From contig BDSI01000056.1 in assembly GCA_003117195.1 (NCBI GenBank), forward strand, positions 283,467 to 347,466: 64,000 nt of DNA, read 5' to 3'. The position numbers and the translations under genes are program-made. Below, in pieces: positions 22,206-33,018 of this stretch. A model generated the notes under the pieces. That model was not told the origin of the DNA, ran no database searches, and saw only the letters and a program-made list of their open reading frames with translations. Numbering within the stretch: position 1 is the stretch's first letter; the number at the start of each line of letters is the position of its first letter. This DNA is from Eudorina sp. 2006-703-Eu-15. Taxonomy: Eukaryota > Chlorophyta > Chlorophyceae > Chlamydomonadales > Volvocaceae.

Positions 22206-25200
22206 ATGAAAAGTAAAATTGAACGCGAAACTCTTCGAAGCAACACATGCAAAAGCGTTGCTGAAGTTTCGAACTTTTCGCCACCGTCTGCGCCCGTTTC
22301 GCCGACGATTGTGGATTCAGTCAACAATCCATTGAGTGTATCCTGGATAACGCCATGCCAGACAGCTGCAGGTATGGCTAAGCACCGGCACCGGCTAAGC
22401 TAAGAGGCGAGCGTTCCGCAAACCGGGTCATTCACGACGCGCAGGCGGCCGACTTGGACTCACATATTGCCCCGGAAAGCATATCGATGCTCGTAACGGC
22501 ACTCTCTATCGTCGGGACCTGGGGGCCGACCTTGCGCGGCTGCGGCAGGTGCATGGCGCCCAGGCGGTCGTGTGCCTGCTGCCGGAGGCTGAGTTAAGGG
22601 TCAGTTTACGGAGACGCTGCGCGGGAAGCATGGGAAGCGGTAGAGCACGGGAAGGGGATCACCCTCGTCCAGGAAGGCGGACGGGACTGTCCTCGTACTG
22701 GGGGGGGCCACATAATCGGGCGGGCCCAGCACGTGATCTTTGGGGCTTCCCACTGCGCCCCGCGTCCCGGTGCATCTGCGACAGCACTGCGTGTGTTACG
22801 CGGGGCACGCGGAGCGGCGTGTGCGCCCTGCGCTCGGGCCTCCCTGCGCTCGGGCCTCCCGGCTCGCGTCCAACACCATATTTTGCGGGTCATGGAGCAG
22901 AGCGACGCCCGTTGTCACTACCTCACCTTGGCATAACAAGTGTCTCTGCATAACTCTCGCCACAGCGGCCGGAACGGAAGCACGCTTGGTCCGCGCTGCG
23001 TGCGGCAACGTACGGCCCCTCCGGGGTCTAATACTGCGGGGCGTCATGATACGGTCGCGGCGGCCGAAGGTTCCGTGTGTGTGTGTGTGTGTGTGTGCTG
23101 CTGCTGCTGCCCAATGCACTGCCATGTGTGAAAACTCCATGTACGGCAACCAAGACGTATACCGGGGTGTGCGGAGAGGGACAGCACGAAAGGACACTGC
23201 CGCCATCGTCAGGTGCTGATCTGCTGTCTGAGGCCTCCGTGCCGTAGATGGGCACCTTCGCGGGGTGGCTCGCGGCCCGTCTCGGGAAGTTGCGATGCAC
23301 GGGATTACAGCGAGCTGCCAGGGGCCCAGGGCCCGACTCGGGGGGCCGAGCGAGCTGACCTCCGTGGCAACAGGGCGCCCCCGCAACGCGATGGACTGGA
23401 CTGGACTGGATGGACTGGACGCACCACCCGGGGTCTGCAGATGCAGATGCAAGTGCAACCGCGCACACCTCCCTCCCCTTGGCTACTGTTCTGCGCCGGC
23501 AGGTGCATGTGCACTTGGGCACCGTACTGGGGCCGCTCGTGTGCCCTGCACGTGGTACCGTATTTGGGGATGTGGGAATGTGCACCAAGCAGACGCGTAC
23601 CCCAACCACATCCCGCAGCATGGTTGGAAATGAGGGAACGCGTCACCAGCCGATAGCAGAGCAAGTGGTGCAGACTGTGCGAGTCCCTGAAACAGGCCAG
23701 GCGCTCGTTGTCAGCAGAGGCGGCCACTCAATACACAAACACGGCAAGGCGGGTGTTCCGAAACCTAGCAGCGCAACAACGCCTCAGATTCGGTACAGCG
23801 GCGTCAGCCGGGCGGGCGTGCCCATGGCCGTTGTGTGCTTTCCAGGGCCGCGGGTGCCGCCCGCCCTTCTGCGGGTCGCTGCTCGGTGGCAACGAACGCG
23901 ACCGCCCCCCGGTGGTGTGTTGGATGCGTCACGTGTCGACCTGCCCCTGGCCCTGTTGTGCCGGGCCCTGTCCCTGTCTCGCCCGACCCTGCCTCTCCCG
24001 TCCCGGGTTCTGTCCACCACTCACCTGCTCAGTACCTCAAGGTGCGGAACTACGGGGCTGCTGTGGCGGCGAATGGAATGGAGTACCTGCACCTTCCCAT
24101 CATAGGTAACTCGGGGGGTCCACAATGTTCAAAAAGCCTTTGGTTGGCCTCGGTTGGCTCGCTTTGCCGCCCTGGAACACATGTCGCGCCGAGCCTGCCG
24201 CCATGCGTCCTCCCGGCGGCCGCCCTACCCTGCCCTGCCCGCACAGAGATGGCGGCTCCGTCTGACCCAGCTCAGGCGGCTGCCATGGTGGACGCGGTGG
24301 CGGCTCAGCTGCAGGAGGGACACACGGTGGTCATGCACTGCAAGTGAGGCCGCCGCCCGCTCATCCCCCGCTGAGAGTGGTCTGGGTGCTGCACCGGACC
24401 CGCGGATCCGGGCGCTGTCGAGCGCAGCCGTATCTGGCGTGTCGGGGACCCGCGGATCCTGGGGTGGCAGGGTGCCGTTGTTGGGATGGTCGATTGGCGG
24501 GCACTGGGAGGGACGGGATGGACCGCGCCCCGATGGATGGTGTCGTCAGCAGGTTCGCGGAGCGGGGCGACACACGTCGGGGCGCGCTCGCAGCCGGCGG
24601 GGGAGGGGGGGGTCGGGAAGGTAAAACCAAAAACAGCCCAGACGGGGGGGCCGCCGTTCGGCACGAGGTGGTCAGCCGCGCCATCCGTCCAGGGCTGCGG
24701 CGAGTGCTGTGCTGTGTGATTGAGTGACGTCCTGCGCTGCATGCCTGAAAGGGGATGCGGCGTACTCGCACCACTTGCCTTCTGCAGGGGAGGCGTGGGC
24801 CGCGCGGGGCTCATGGCGGCGTGTGTGCTCCTGCGCATGGGCGTGCGCAGAACCGCCCCGGAAGCGATTGAGGCGGTAAGGGAGCCCGCGTGGCCTCGCT
24901 GCGGGCGGAAGGTGTGACTCGCCCTGAAGGTGTGACTGGGCCTGCTGCGCCAACCAACATGCGGCTGCGCTGCCATGGGGTGCGGAATACCTCCCGGTTG
25001 CTCCCTCCGCCTCGTGACGAGCTTTGGGCCGCCTGTCCCCCCCTTGTCACCAGCAGAGGATGAGTGCCACGTCTGTTCACTCCGGCCTGCTGACACTCCC
25101 GACTGTAGGTCCGGCAGCACCGAATGGGCGCTGTGGAGAGCCGGCGGCAGGAGGAGTTCGTGGCGGCGTACTCGCACCACTTGGCGGCGATGCGGTCCGG

Positions 25201-25321
25201 GGAGGGGGTTGACGTGTGGGCGCGAGCCGAGCGCGGGGCGGTGGCCGGGGACCGGGGTAGGAGCGTGGGGGGGACTGCCCGGCCGTCGTCGGTGAGGGGC
25301 CTGTTCACCAGCTTACATTGA
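22206..25321 (+). CDS. CDKN3/dual-specificity-type protein phosphatase
   Basis: Six exons join in phase: 22206-22371, 22445-22599, 24033-24105, 24247-24343, 24788-24875 and 25109-25321, giving 263 residues. This is a cysteine-dependent phosphatase of the CDKN3-like group. Residues ~50-107 carry the family N-terminus (RLGLTYCPGKH, then RRDLGADLARLRQVHGAQAV). YLHLPIIEMAAPSD (~125-138) precedes the active site. The catalytic loop HCKGGVGR (162-169) matches HCx5R with Cys163 and Arg169, and intron 4 splits it at the lysine codon. RMGAVESRRQEEFVAAY closes the fold, and the ~40-residue C-terminal tail is basic. Such enzymes dephosphorylate phospho-Ser/Thr/Tyr; the target is unknown. Intron 2 is long (1.4 kb). 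The start is the first Met in the frame shared with the duplicated exon upstream. Confidence 0.88.
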
Positions 25322-25486
25322 TGATGGGTGTTCCGCGGGCAGGCCACTGCGCCGTGTGCTGAGCGGAGGGATGTCTTTGGAGGCGGAGTGCAGCGACGAC
25401 GAGCCAGCGCTGGGCGCTAGGCCTTATTCTTGTTCGGGACAAATGTCGGTGGGCAAGTGCCGATGGACAACGGTGCTTTGAGCCAA

Positions 25487-25557
25487 TGCTGTACGGAATG
25501 TGGTGAATGCTAACGACAGGTTTGCTGTACGGAATGTGGTGAATGCTACGACAGGTT
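25487..25557. repeat. 36-bp unit in two tandem copies
   Basis: The unit TGCTGTACGGAATGTGGTGA...CGACAGGTT occurs twice in a row with a single-base indel, in the presumed 3' UTR of the phosphatase gene. Confidence 0.9.
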
Positions 25558-25749
25558 AAGTAGAGTTTGGGCTCCGTGGATGAGTTGGCTTCGCATGGCG
25601 TTGTGGTTGTGTGGTTCGCTGCACTCTCTGCGACGCCGTTCAAACTGCTGCTGGCCTCTACCCTCCTCTACTTATGGGCATTCGGGTCATCTAGACATCG
25701 CTGGTCTGGCTGGTGATGCCCGGAGGGCCACCCCCGACTTTGCTCACAC

Positions 25750-25754
25750 TGTAA
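25750..25754 (+). promoter_or_regulatory. TGTAA polyadenylation signal candidate for the phosphatase
   Basis: TGTAA lies about 430 bases downstream of the phosphatase stop codon on the coding strand. Confidence 0.45.
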
Positions 25755-26827
25755 CCCGCAAATGTCGCACAGCGACAGAAGCTGCGCGGGCGCGTATCGG
25801 GGGACGGGAGCTCTTGAGATGGCATCGCAGGTTTTCGCGTTGGAGCCTGCGCGTATGTGTGCAACGCATGGTGGTATCTGCGGACAGCCAGGACCGGCAC
25901 AAGATAGCCGCCGCAAGCGAGCAGTGATCTGGGAGGATACGGCAGCGCGTGGCATTGGCGATGCATGGCAAAGTGCAGATGCCGCTGCCCTGTACCCTCA
26001 AGGTGCCGACACGCACCAAGCGGGGCACATCCCTGTTGTGCCCAGTGCTCGAGCGTCGACTGCGGTAAGATTTTGAATGCTTGCCTTAATGCAGATCAAT
26101 TCCGATGAGGATAAGTAGTAGTCTCTCACCGACTATGGCGACTGCTCCACGCTGATAGGCTGTGCGGAGACACGCCGAAACGCGATTAAGTTCTCACAGC
26201 TCGCTCTGGACAAGCCTGCTCGCATTGGAGTTCGTGTTGTTTTCTTGCATATGTTCAAAGTTGCACGGGAATGCGACGAATCCTCACAAGGGTTCGCTTG
26301 CCGTTGGCCGGAAGTTGATGATCGCGCGCAGTATCAGAGAGGGTCATAACAAGCAATATATGCATAAGGTTAAATATGTTCACCCACTTTGAGGGTCACA
26401 GAGCTTCGCTGCACGCGTTCTGTTTAGTCCCAAGGGTCTCTGTAGCCAAGTGCTGCTGCAGTGGACATTGGCATTATTTAAGAGGTTGAGTTACATGTAA
26501 ACAGCTTATGGGAACATATGAACGGCTTAAGTGTTTGGGGGTGCGGAAGGTGTTGCCCTGAGAGTTCATTGACATGCACCTACCCAATTTGAAATTGTGT
26601 ATACAAGATAGCAGTTCGACCTGACCCATGTTGGCAGTGGGCCTCGAAGCAAGGGGAACCCATGAAGGGGCGTACGAAAAAAGCGTCCCTACACCGTTGA
26701 ATTGCCCGATGTCTCCCTTGGTGACAAAACAGCTCTCGGCATTATGCTCTAGCAACGGACGGCCAAGTCTTCCTATTTTTGGCCGGTCCGGAGAACATAG
26801 TGGTGTAGGAGGCTCTTGCTGCTAAGA

Positions 26828-29406
26828 ATGTCGCTCACTAACGATACCAGGCGGCTGATTAGGCAAATTATTAGGCAGGTGCATCCCGACTTGTTTGCAG
26901 CCAATCCTTATGAGCGACAATGCAACTCGGACTCGTTGCAGGTGCGGGTTTGAATGATGTGGGGGGTCTTAACGCCCAGACGACCCTGGACATGTTGACT
27001 TTATGTGAGGATATGATACAATGACAAAGAAGCACATGAAATTGGTGCGCAGGTTTTGAACGCCTACGTCGATGACCTTGCAAAGGGGCTGACTCCGCCT
27101 CCAGCACGGCTGGAATTCTATGTTCGCGAGGCTGGCGCCCTTATGAAGCGAGAGGCCGAGCTTCCCGACACAGGAAGCTTGGCTCCGCTTTTCTACGCCT
27201 TTGGGCTTATTACAGCCGAGGAGCTGCAAGCGGCCGACCCATATGCAACAGTTCAGGATACCAACTTCCTATCCTGGCTCCAGGAAACAGTCCATGAAGC
27301 CGTGCGGACTGCAGAGCAGCACGAGCTGCTGAAATGGCGCATCCGGAAGTACCGCGACACGCTGCAGGAGAAGTTTTCGCTGACCGCTGTGCAGGTAGGG
27401 GTCGTGTCGAGGGGAACGGGCCGAGCCTCGCCCGTGCCTCGAGACTAGATCCCAGTGACTGAAGCAGTATGCCCACGGTGTGGCCCCTTTCATTAGGTTG
27501 GAGCGGAATATGCTGTGAGCCTAAGCGAGCAGGAGCGCCAGGTGGAGGCGCTCACAACCCTGGAGTACGGGCTCAGCAGCCTGTACCAGGAGGGGATGTC
27601 GTTTGAGGGCCTCAGCATACAGCTTTACCACCCAGACATGTGCCCTGTGGAGTCCTACGCATACATGGATGAGCACGGGGAGTACCAGATGCAGACCAGC
27701 TACATGAAAAGCTACATTGCGGACGACGGCACGGTGCATTTGGTGGCTGACAGCACGACTATACGGGAGCAGATCAAGGCCCTCGACTTAGATCGGGCCC
27801 GCATGTTGGCCTTCGTGGCGGACTTCTGGCTTGGACGGGTGAAGGAGCTCACGCCCGCTATCCAAACCCTGCTCGGGGTTAAGGCAGTGTGGTGCGACAC
27901 GAAGACGGAGCAGAACTCGCAGAAATTTGTGATCTGGGCTGGTTACCTGCTTGAGAAACGGTGGGTTTGGAATGTGAAAGGTAATGGGCAGACGTATGCT
28001 GCCAAAGCAAAAGCCGTAACCCAAAGTAGGTGGGGTTGTTTCACAGCGCGGTTTGGGGTGCCCCTTTTTGAGATTGATGGCTGCGTTCGTACCTGTTTAA
28101 CCACAGGGACGACATTCAGCGCAACCTGCATGGACGGACGTTCGCCTTCTCGCTGATCGTCCACTCGGAGTCGGATGGGCCGCTCATCAATTTCCACGCG
28201 TCCAGCCCCATTCTGAACGTGCGGACGGACTGCCCACCCCAGCACCTGATCGAGTTCCTGGTGTCGGAGACGGGCATAGCGGCCAGCGAGGCGGCGACGG
28301 AGGTGCAGAGCAGCAGGTGGGATTATGGAAGCGTGGGGAAATTTCAACGGTGGGCTACTAAGTGTTGTCGGGCACGTGGTGGAACGATCTCTGGGCGATT
28401 GGGACGCTCCTTGACGTCCTATGTTTGAGGCTCCTTGACGTTCTATGTTTGAGGTAGGGGTCTGAACGTCCCTGTATGTACAGTATTCTGATGGAGGGGT
28501 AGAACGTGTCTAGGGTCTTGATGCATACGCGGACATCGGGGCTCGCCCAGCTGGCGGCAACCACAGAAGAGGTTGCCTTATCAAAAACGGACCGGCAGCC
28601 GGTTGAAGTGTGTGCTCTGAATATCCTGCCTGCTGTCTCAGGGAACGTGAGGAGGCCCTTCTTGAGAAGGTTCGGAAGGCATTCGGCCTTAAATGCATCA
28701 TTAAGATCTGCATGAACGACAAGGTGCTGGAGGGCGCGCAGCGGCTGCTGGAGCACGCGGACTTGATTAAGACGAATGTGAATCTAAAAGGCGCATCCAT
28801 AGCGCTGGACGACTGCTACGAGGTGAGAGAAAGCGTTTTGCTGGAATGCTATGCAGCGGGGGCCGGGGGGAGGCGTGTGCCGGAAGCCTGCTTGGACGGA
28901 TCAGACAAACGTTCGGGTGTTGCATGAGAGAGGCACGCGGTGTGCAAAATTTTCCAAAAGCACGGCATGATGGCTGTTGGAGCGTGGCATCGCACAAATT
29001 GAAGCCGATGTTGCTTGCCGTCCTTCGTTGCGTGCAGCTGTGGGACTCGGGGTTCATCTCCGTACCCTACAATTTCAAGATCCATGAACTGCCGTCGAAG
29101 ATCAAACTGCTGCAGTCCGGCCAGCGCCTGACGGATATGTCCTCGAACGGCGCTTCGTCGTCTCCCAGCTTGGTTGCGCGTGCGGTCTCTTCCGGTCCGC
29201 ACCAGTCCGAGGTCGGTCCGTTGTCGAGCGGACCGTGCACGCGGGTTGGCGCCAGCACACGGCTGCCGATCGCCGTGCACACGCAGTCGCCTGTGCGCCG
29301 CAGCGGTATCGGCATCATCGCCGCAGCTGCGCAAATAGCGCTCAAGGTGGCCGGCAAGGCTGGTCACCGAGCACTCACGAATCCATCGCAGCGGTTGGTG
29401 GCGTAG
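26828..29406 (+). CDS. TCAIM: TCAIM-like protein (DUF4460 + DUF4461)
   Basis: Six exons join in phase: 26828-26941, 27053-27394, 27497-27960, 28107-28316, 28642-28822 and 29038-29406, giving 559 residues. The N-terminus has the J-domain-like DUF4460 signature: a helix, then VHPDLFAANPYERQCNSDSL (residues 18-37), LNAYVDDL and LEFYVRE. The middle (~150-480) fits DUF4461, with MLAFVADFWLGRVKEL, GRTFAFSLIVHSESDGP and WDSGFISVPYNFKIHELPSK. In animals the homologue is 'T-cell activation inhibitor, mitochondrial'; its molecular function is poorly known, so the family's ancestral role cannot be immunological. The last ~75 residues are Ser/Pro/Gly-rich and look unstructured. There is no obvious mitochondrial presequence before the DUF4460 core, so location is open; an additional upstream exon is possible. 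Confidence 0.85.
28406..28453. repeat. 24-bp tandem duplication in an intron
   Basis: The unit GCTCCTTGACGT(C/T)CTATGTT... occurs twice head to tail in the fourth intron of the TCAIM-like gene, with one substitution. Confidence 0.9.
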
Positions 29407-29982
29407 CAATTTGACACTGTTCGCTTGTCTGTGTGTTACGTATGAGAGAGGAGAGAGCATAGTGTGTGTGCTGCTGTTGGCCATGTACGATATATGTCTT
29501 CTCATGTTTCGAATGTCGGCTGCATGCAGCGTCCACCTCCGCGTGCATTAGACTCATCGAGACATGTATTTAGTGATACTATTCACGGTTACATTGGATA
29601 CGCCCCTTGCTGAGGCGGAAATGCGAGCACATGATATGAGCACCCAGGATGTCGTTGAGAAAGGAGGTGTCCGTTGTTATTGTCGGCGTTGACGAGTCTT
29701 TTTGCTCGTCTGCCATGTCGGCTCAGACCCCGTACACATCAACCGTTCCTAACTACGGCCACACATTGTACAACTGATTGGTGGTGGTGGACTTATGTCA
29801 CACGTAGTTCGGGTGTAGGCGTCGGTGGCTTCGTGTGGAGGTTGGCTTTCGTTGCACATTGCAGCATGGTCGTTGGCTGTGATGATAAGGCTATGTCAAT
29901 ACGCGTACGTCGCCACCGTGTCATGTCTGCCTACACCACCCTCGTCGCAACGGTACCCTAACAGCAACAACCAGAACTCGTC
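29407..29982. other. convergent intergenic stretch
   Basis: This lies between the ends of the TCAIM-like (+) and dynein light chain (-) genes and should hold both 3' UTRs. A TTACA at 29590-29594 reads TGTAA for the minus-strand gene. I see no TGTAA for the plus-strand gene. Confidence 0.5.
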
Positions 29983-30757
29983 TCATTCGGCCCCAGCCGT
30001 GAACGGCGTGTCCTTCGACTTCCACAAGATGACGTGGTACGTATCCACCTGCAGCGCCAGGGCAAGATCAACAGTAAGAGCTTTGATATTAAGGATATTA
30101 CGCCATATACGAACTTACGCCACCACGGCGGACCGGACAGGCTCCACAAGTGCACCGGAACACTCCCCGGGCCCACACTACCAGGGAACCACCCCGTTCC
30201 TGAGAACCACGGCTAGCGATAAAGCCCGCTCAGGGGGAGTTGGCCACCAGGGCGCCCCTATTAGCGGAGGGCTTGCAGGGCGCAGAACGGATCTAGATAG
30301 CACCGCACCTTCATGTGGATGAATTGCCGGGTTTCGTGGCTTACGGCACCTGCATAGGAGGGCAGGTGGATGACGACATCGTTGCCCAATGAGTCGGAGA
30401 TAGGAATGATGCAAGTGGGAGCAGCGACCAAGATATCCAACGCGATTGGCATCACCGTGTATCACGTCGACCCGCGCCCCGCCGTACTAACTTACTCGCG
30501 AAGCTTTTGCCCACGGCGCAGTGGTACACCCCCTCGGTCGCCTTCCCGCTCCCTGGGTACTTCTTGTCGTATTCGTGCTTAATGTAAAATGCTATGTCCT
30601 TGAGTTGCCGGTACTTGTCAACCGCGACAAGAGCTATTTGGACAGCGTCCTGCTCGAAGCTCTCTGGCATGTAAGACGTGATTATTTTGTAGTAGTGCTG
30701 TTTTTGCAGCTGATATCCTGTCTGCTCCTGTGGCTCATCGATTCCTTGCTGCGCCAT
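29983..30757 (-). CDS. LC8-type dynein light chain
   Basis: Three minus-strand exons join in phase: 30757-30496, 30349-30309 and 30048-29983 (TGA), giving 122 residues. This is a small homodimeric LC8/DYNLL-family protein that serves cytoplasmic or axonemal dynein and other partners. Typical blocks are DAVQIALVAVDKYRQLKDIA, YIKHEYDKKYPGSG, VYHCAVGKSFAS, AVSHETRQFIHMKV and the final strand YHVILWKSKD. Compared with canonical LC8 it has ~17 extra N-terminal residues, a 5-7 residue insertion after DKKYPG, and a short C-terminal tail, so it is a divergent paralogue rather than LC8 itself. Stopping at the end of the in-frame second exon would give an unrelated C-terminus; splicing at AAG|GTGCGG to the third exon restores the conserved beta strand. 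Confidence 0.9.
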
Positions 30758-31078
30758 GGCTAAGGTCCGCCAGAGAAATGATTACCGTCTTTCAAGCGAG
30801 ATCAAGTAACAAAATAAAAGCTACCTATGTGCTTTTGAGCAAGTGGAGACAGTCAACGTTGGCCTGCATCGAGCCGTCGACGCAGCGTAGAATCACGCGT
30901 TTGATCAGGTCGTCAGTGAGTAGCAACAGTGGTGATATCAGCGGTATCTAGGCACATATGTTTCCATGTGGGAATGTGGCGATAACAGAGTGGCGAAACA
31001 CGACATGTACGGCAGCTGACTATTTCTCGCAAACACACTGCATTGTGCAGTTTCTCAGGTGCATCACACACTTGACAA

Positions 31079-32136
31079 ATGACATCGGTCTCCAACTCAC
31101 CGCCGGTTGTGGCTGCGAGATTTCTGCTCGCTGCACCTTTCCTAATTGCGAGCGCGACGACGTTTGTGCTCTTGAAAGACAAGACAACTTCTGATTACCT
31201 GTTTGAAAAGAATCAGCCTCTTATTAGCGTTTTGGGGGAGTATGGAAAGGTGGTGCCACCGGTAGGTACTGCCGAAAACCCGACAACGACTTTGGAACAA
31301 ATATCTTCTGGCATGGAAGGAGCAACACTACACCCTTTGTCCCAATGCGAACGCACGCTGTGCCACGTCGCTATTAACTTGATGCGGCGCGCCCCTAACA
31401 GGACAAATTTGCCGTACTCCTCGCGGTCATGCAAGGATTGGGCGGTTTCCTCATGGTCTTCAACCACAAGTTTGGAGGCGCATTGCTGGTGGGAACAGCC
31501 CCAGTTATCGGCCATGAGCGAACGCGGTCCAGCATGAATGTTACAGGGATCATCGGTGGATACCCCCAGCGGTTCTTTCCATGCCACGAGACGTGTCAAG
31601 GGGTGTCCTCGGTACCTGAGGGCGCCTCACGCCGCGCTGGCACTGCATAGAGATTAGGAAGTGAACCCTTTCGGGGTCCGCTGTGAAATGCATTCATCTC
31701 CTCACATGGCCGCGTGGCTGCTGGACCATTATCAAACGAGGCCCTTCCGTCATCCTGCCTTTTCCTGCCGCCTCCGACAATCACGGTTTGAGTGACACAC
31801 GCCAACCGACGCGTTGCAGATGCTCTACCTCATACCGGTCACCTTCGTCACACATCAGTTCTGGAAGGAGCAGTACAGCAGCCTGGAGCAACAACAGGAC
31901 GTTGTGGGGAAGTTCCTGAAGGCAAGTGACGTTGGGCTGCCACAGGGGGCCTGTCGCATGCGACCATCGTGATCATCCAGGCAGCCGCACACCTCCGTGA
32001 CCAGCTTGCACCTGCCACCTCCCGATTCCGTATTGCTCCCTGACAGAACGTGGCCATCATGGGTGGGATCCTCATGTTCATGGCGACGACAGACGAGGTC
32101 CCGCTGAAGGTGAAGCGCAAGCCGCACGCGGACTGA
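31079..32136 (+). CDS. DoxX-like small membrane protein
   Basis: Four exons join in phase: 31079-31261, 31402-31488, 31820-31921 and 32047-32136, giving 153 residues. Four hydrophobic segments (about residues 13-33, 64-80, 88-102 and 126-137) and the spacing of charged loops fit the DoxX family of four-helix inner-membrane proteins. The matching pieces are FLLAAPFLIASATTF, an FGGALLMLYLIPVTFVTHQFW block, and NVAIMGGILMF at the last helix. The C-terminus is basic (KVKRKPHAD). The third intron begins AAG|GCAAGT and ends in CAG, a GC-AG intron; using the nearby GTGACG would break the frame. No substrate or partner is known, and location (plastid, mitochondrion or secretory pathway) cannot be read from the N-terminus. 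Confidence 0.8.
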
Positions 32137-33018
32137 CCCGGCAGCGGCGCGGGATCTCCAGTCGTTGCAATCAGCCAGCTGGCGAACGAGGATTGGGGTT
32201 CGGGTTCGTTCCGGGCCGGAAGTGCTGGATCGCGGACTCAGAGCGTGCTGCATCACGAGAAGCATGTTTTGTTTTGGGGCAGCCCGCCCTCGTCCCCGTG
32301 TTCGGACGCGTGAGGCTACGTCGCCGCTTATGGTGAGGAAGAGCTCGTATGCCTGGAGCCTCCGAGAAGCTGGCTCGTGAAGTTGGTGTTTGGACAGGGC
32401 ATCCCGCACCGTGGAATCCTCCGCAGCATGTCTTCGTTTTTTCAGAGCGACTGTTGCTCCCACCGGAGGAGTTCCTATGACACACAGTCGTTGTGGGCTT
32501 GTTGGTGTGCGTGAAGGCGGGCAACAGTGGGAGCTGCGCACCGTCGATAAGGACAACGAACCGGCGGTCGGTCCAGCTTGTATGTAAGCGGATGGCCTGC
32601 TGCATGTGTTTAGCTAGGTGCTCTAGTGGTCGATGTTATAACCCAATAGCCGATCTGGCGATGGGCCATTAGAAGTTCCATGGGCATGTACGGCGATGGG
32701 CAGATCGCCGCGTCAGGTGCGTACGTATAGCATTATGTTCCCTGGCGTGGTGCACACATCAGCTGTGTGCCGAAGGTCGTGTGACTTCATGTGTAACGGT
32801 GACCTATCAACATTGCCACAGCTTTGGCGCTGCACGTCTGAAACTCTTTGCATGCACTGCACCATGCACCGCACATGATCTGACTTGGAATGTTGTACAG
32901 CGGGAAGCCAACCTCTAAACCTGAAAGCTTGAAAGGGATAAATACAAGGTTATTGCGCGTGTAAAGCTTGGTGCTAGTTAGCGTCCGACAAGGCAAAGCT
33001 CGTTTGAGGTTAGCAAGC
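32137..33018. other. intergenic stretch, no gene seen
   Basis: This should hold the 3' UTR of the DoxX-like gene and the promoter of the BTB gene. No exon, repeat array or RNA gene is evident. Confidence 0.5.
32583..32587 (+). promoter_or_regulatory. TGTAA polyadenylation signal candidate for the DoxX-like gene
   Basis: TGTAA is about 447 bases past the stop codon; a second one lies at about 32793. Either could serve. Confidence 0.4.

Larger units (their letters stand above)
25322..26827. other. intergenic stretch, phosphatase 3' UTR to TCAIM-like 5' region
   Basis: Apart from the 36-bp duplication and the TGTAA signal there is no supported gene. The right part (26000-26800) is more AT-rich, as expected for a promoter and 5' UTR. 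Confidence 0.5.

Noticed and set aside
30261..30308. In-frame continuation of the LC8 second exon to a stop codon
   Set aside because: It gives a C-terminus unlike any LC8. Splicing at AAG|GTGCGG to 30048 restores the conserved final strand.
31079..31537. Read-through of the first DoxX-like intron as coding
   Set aside because: The frame is open but hydrophilic and unlike the family. Splicing 31261 to 31402 joins helices 1 and 2 with correct spacing.
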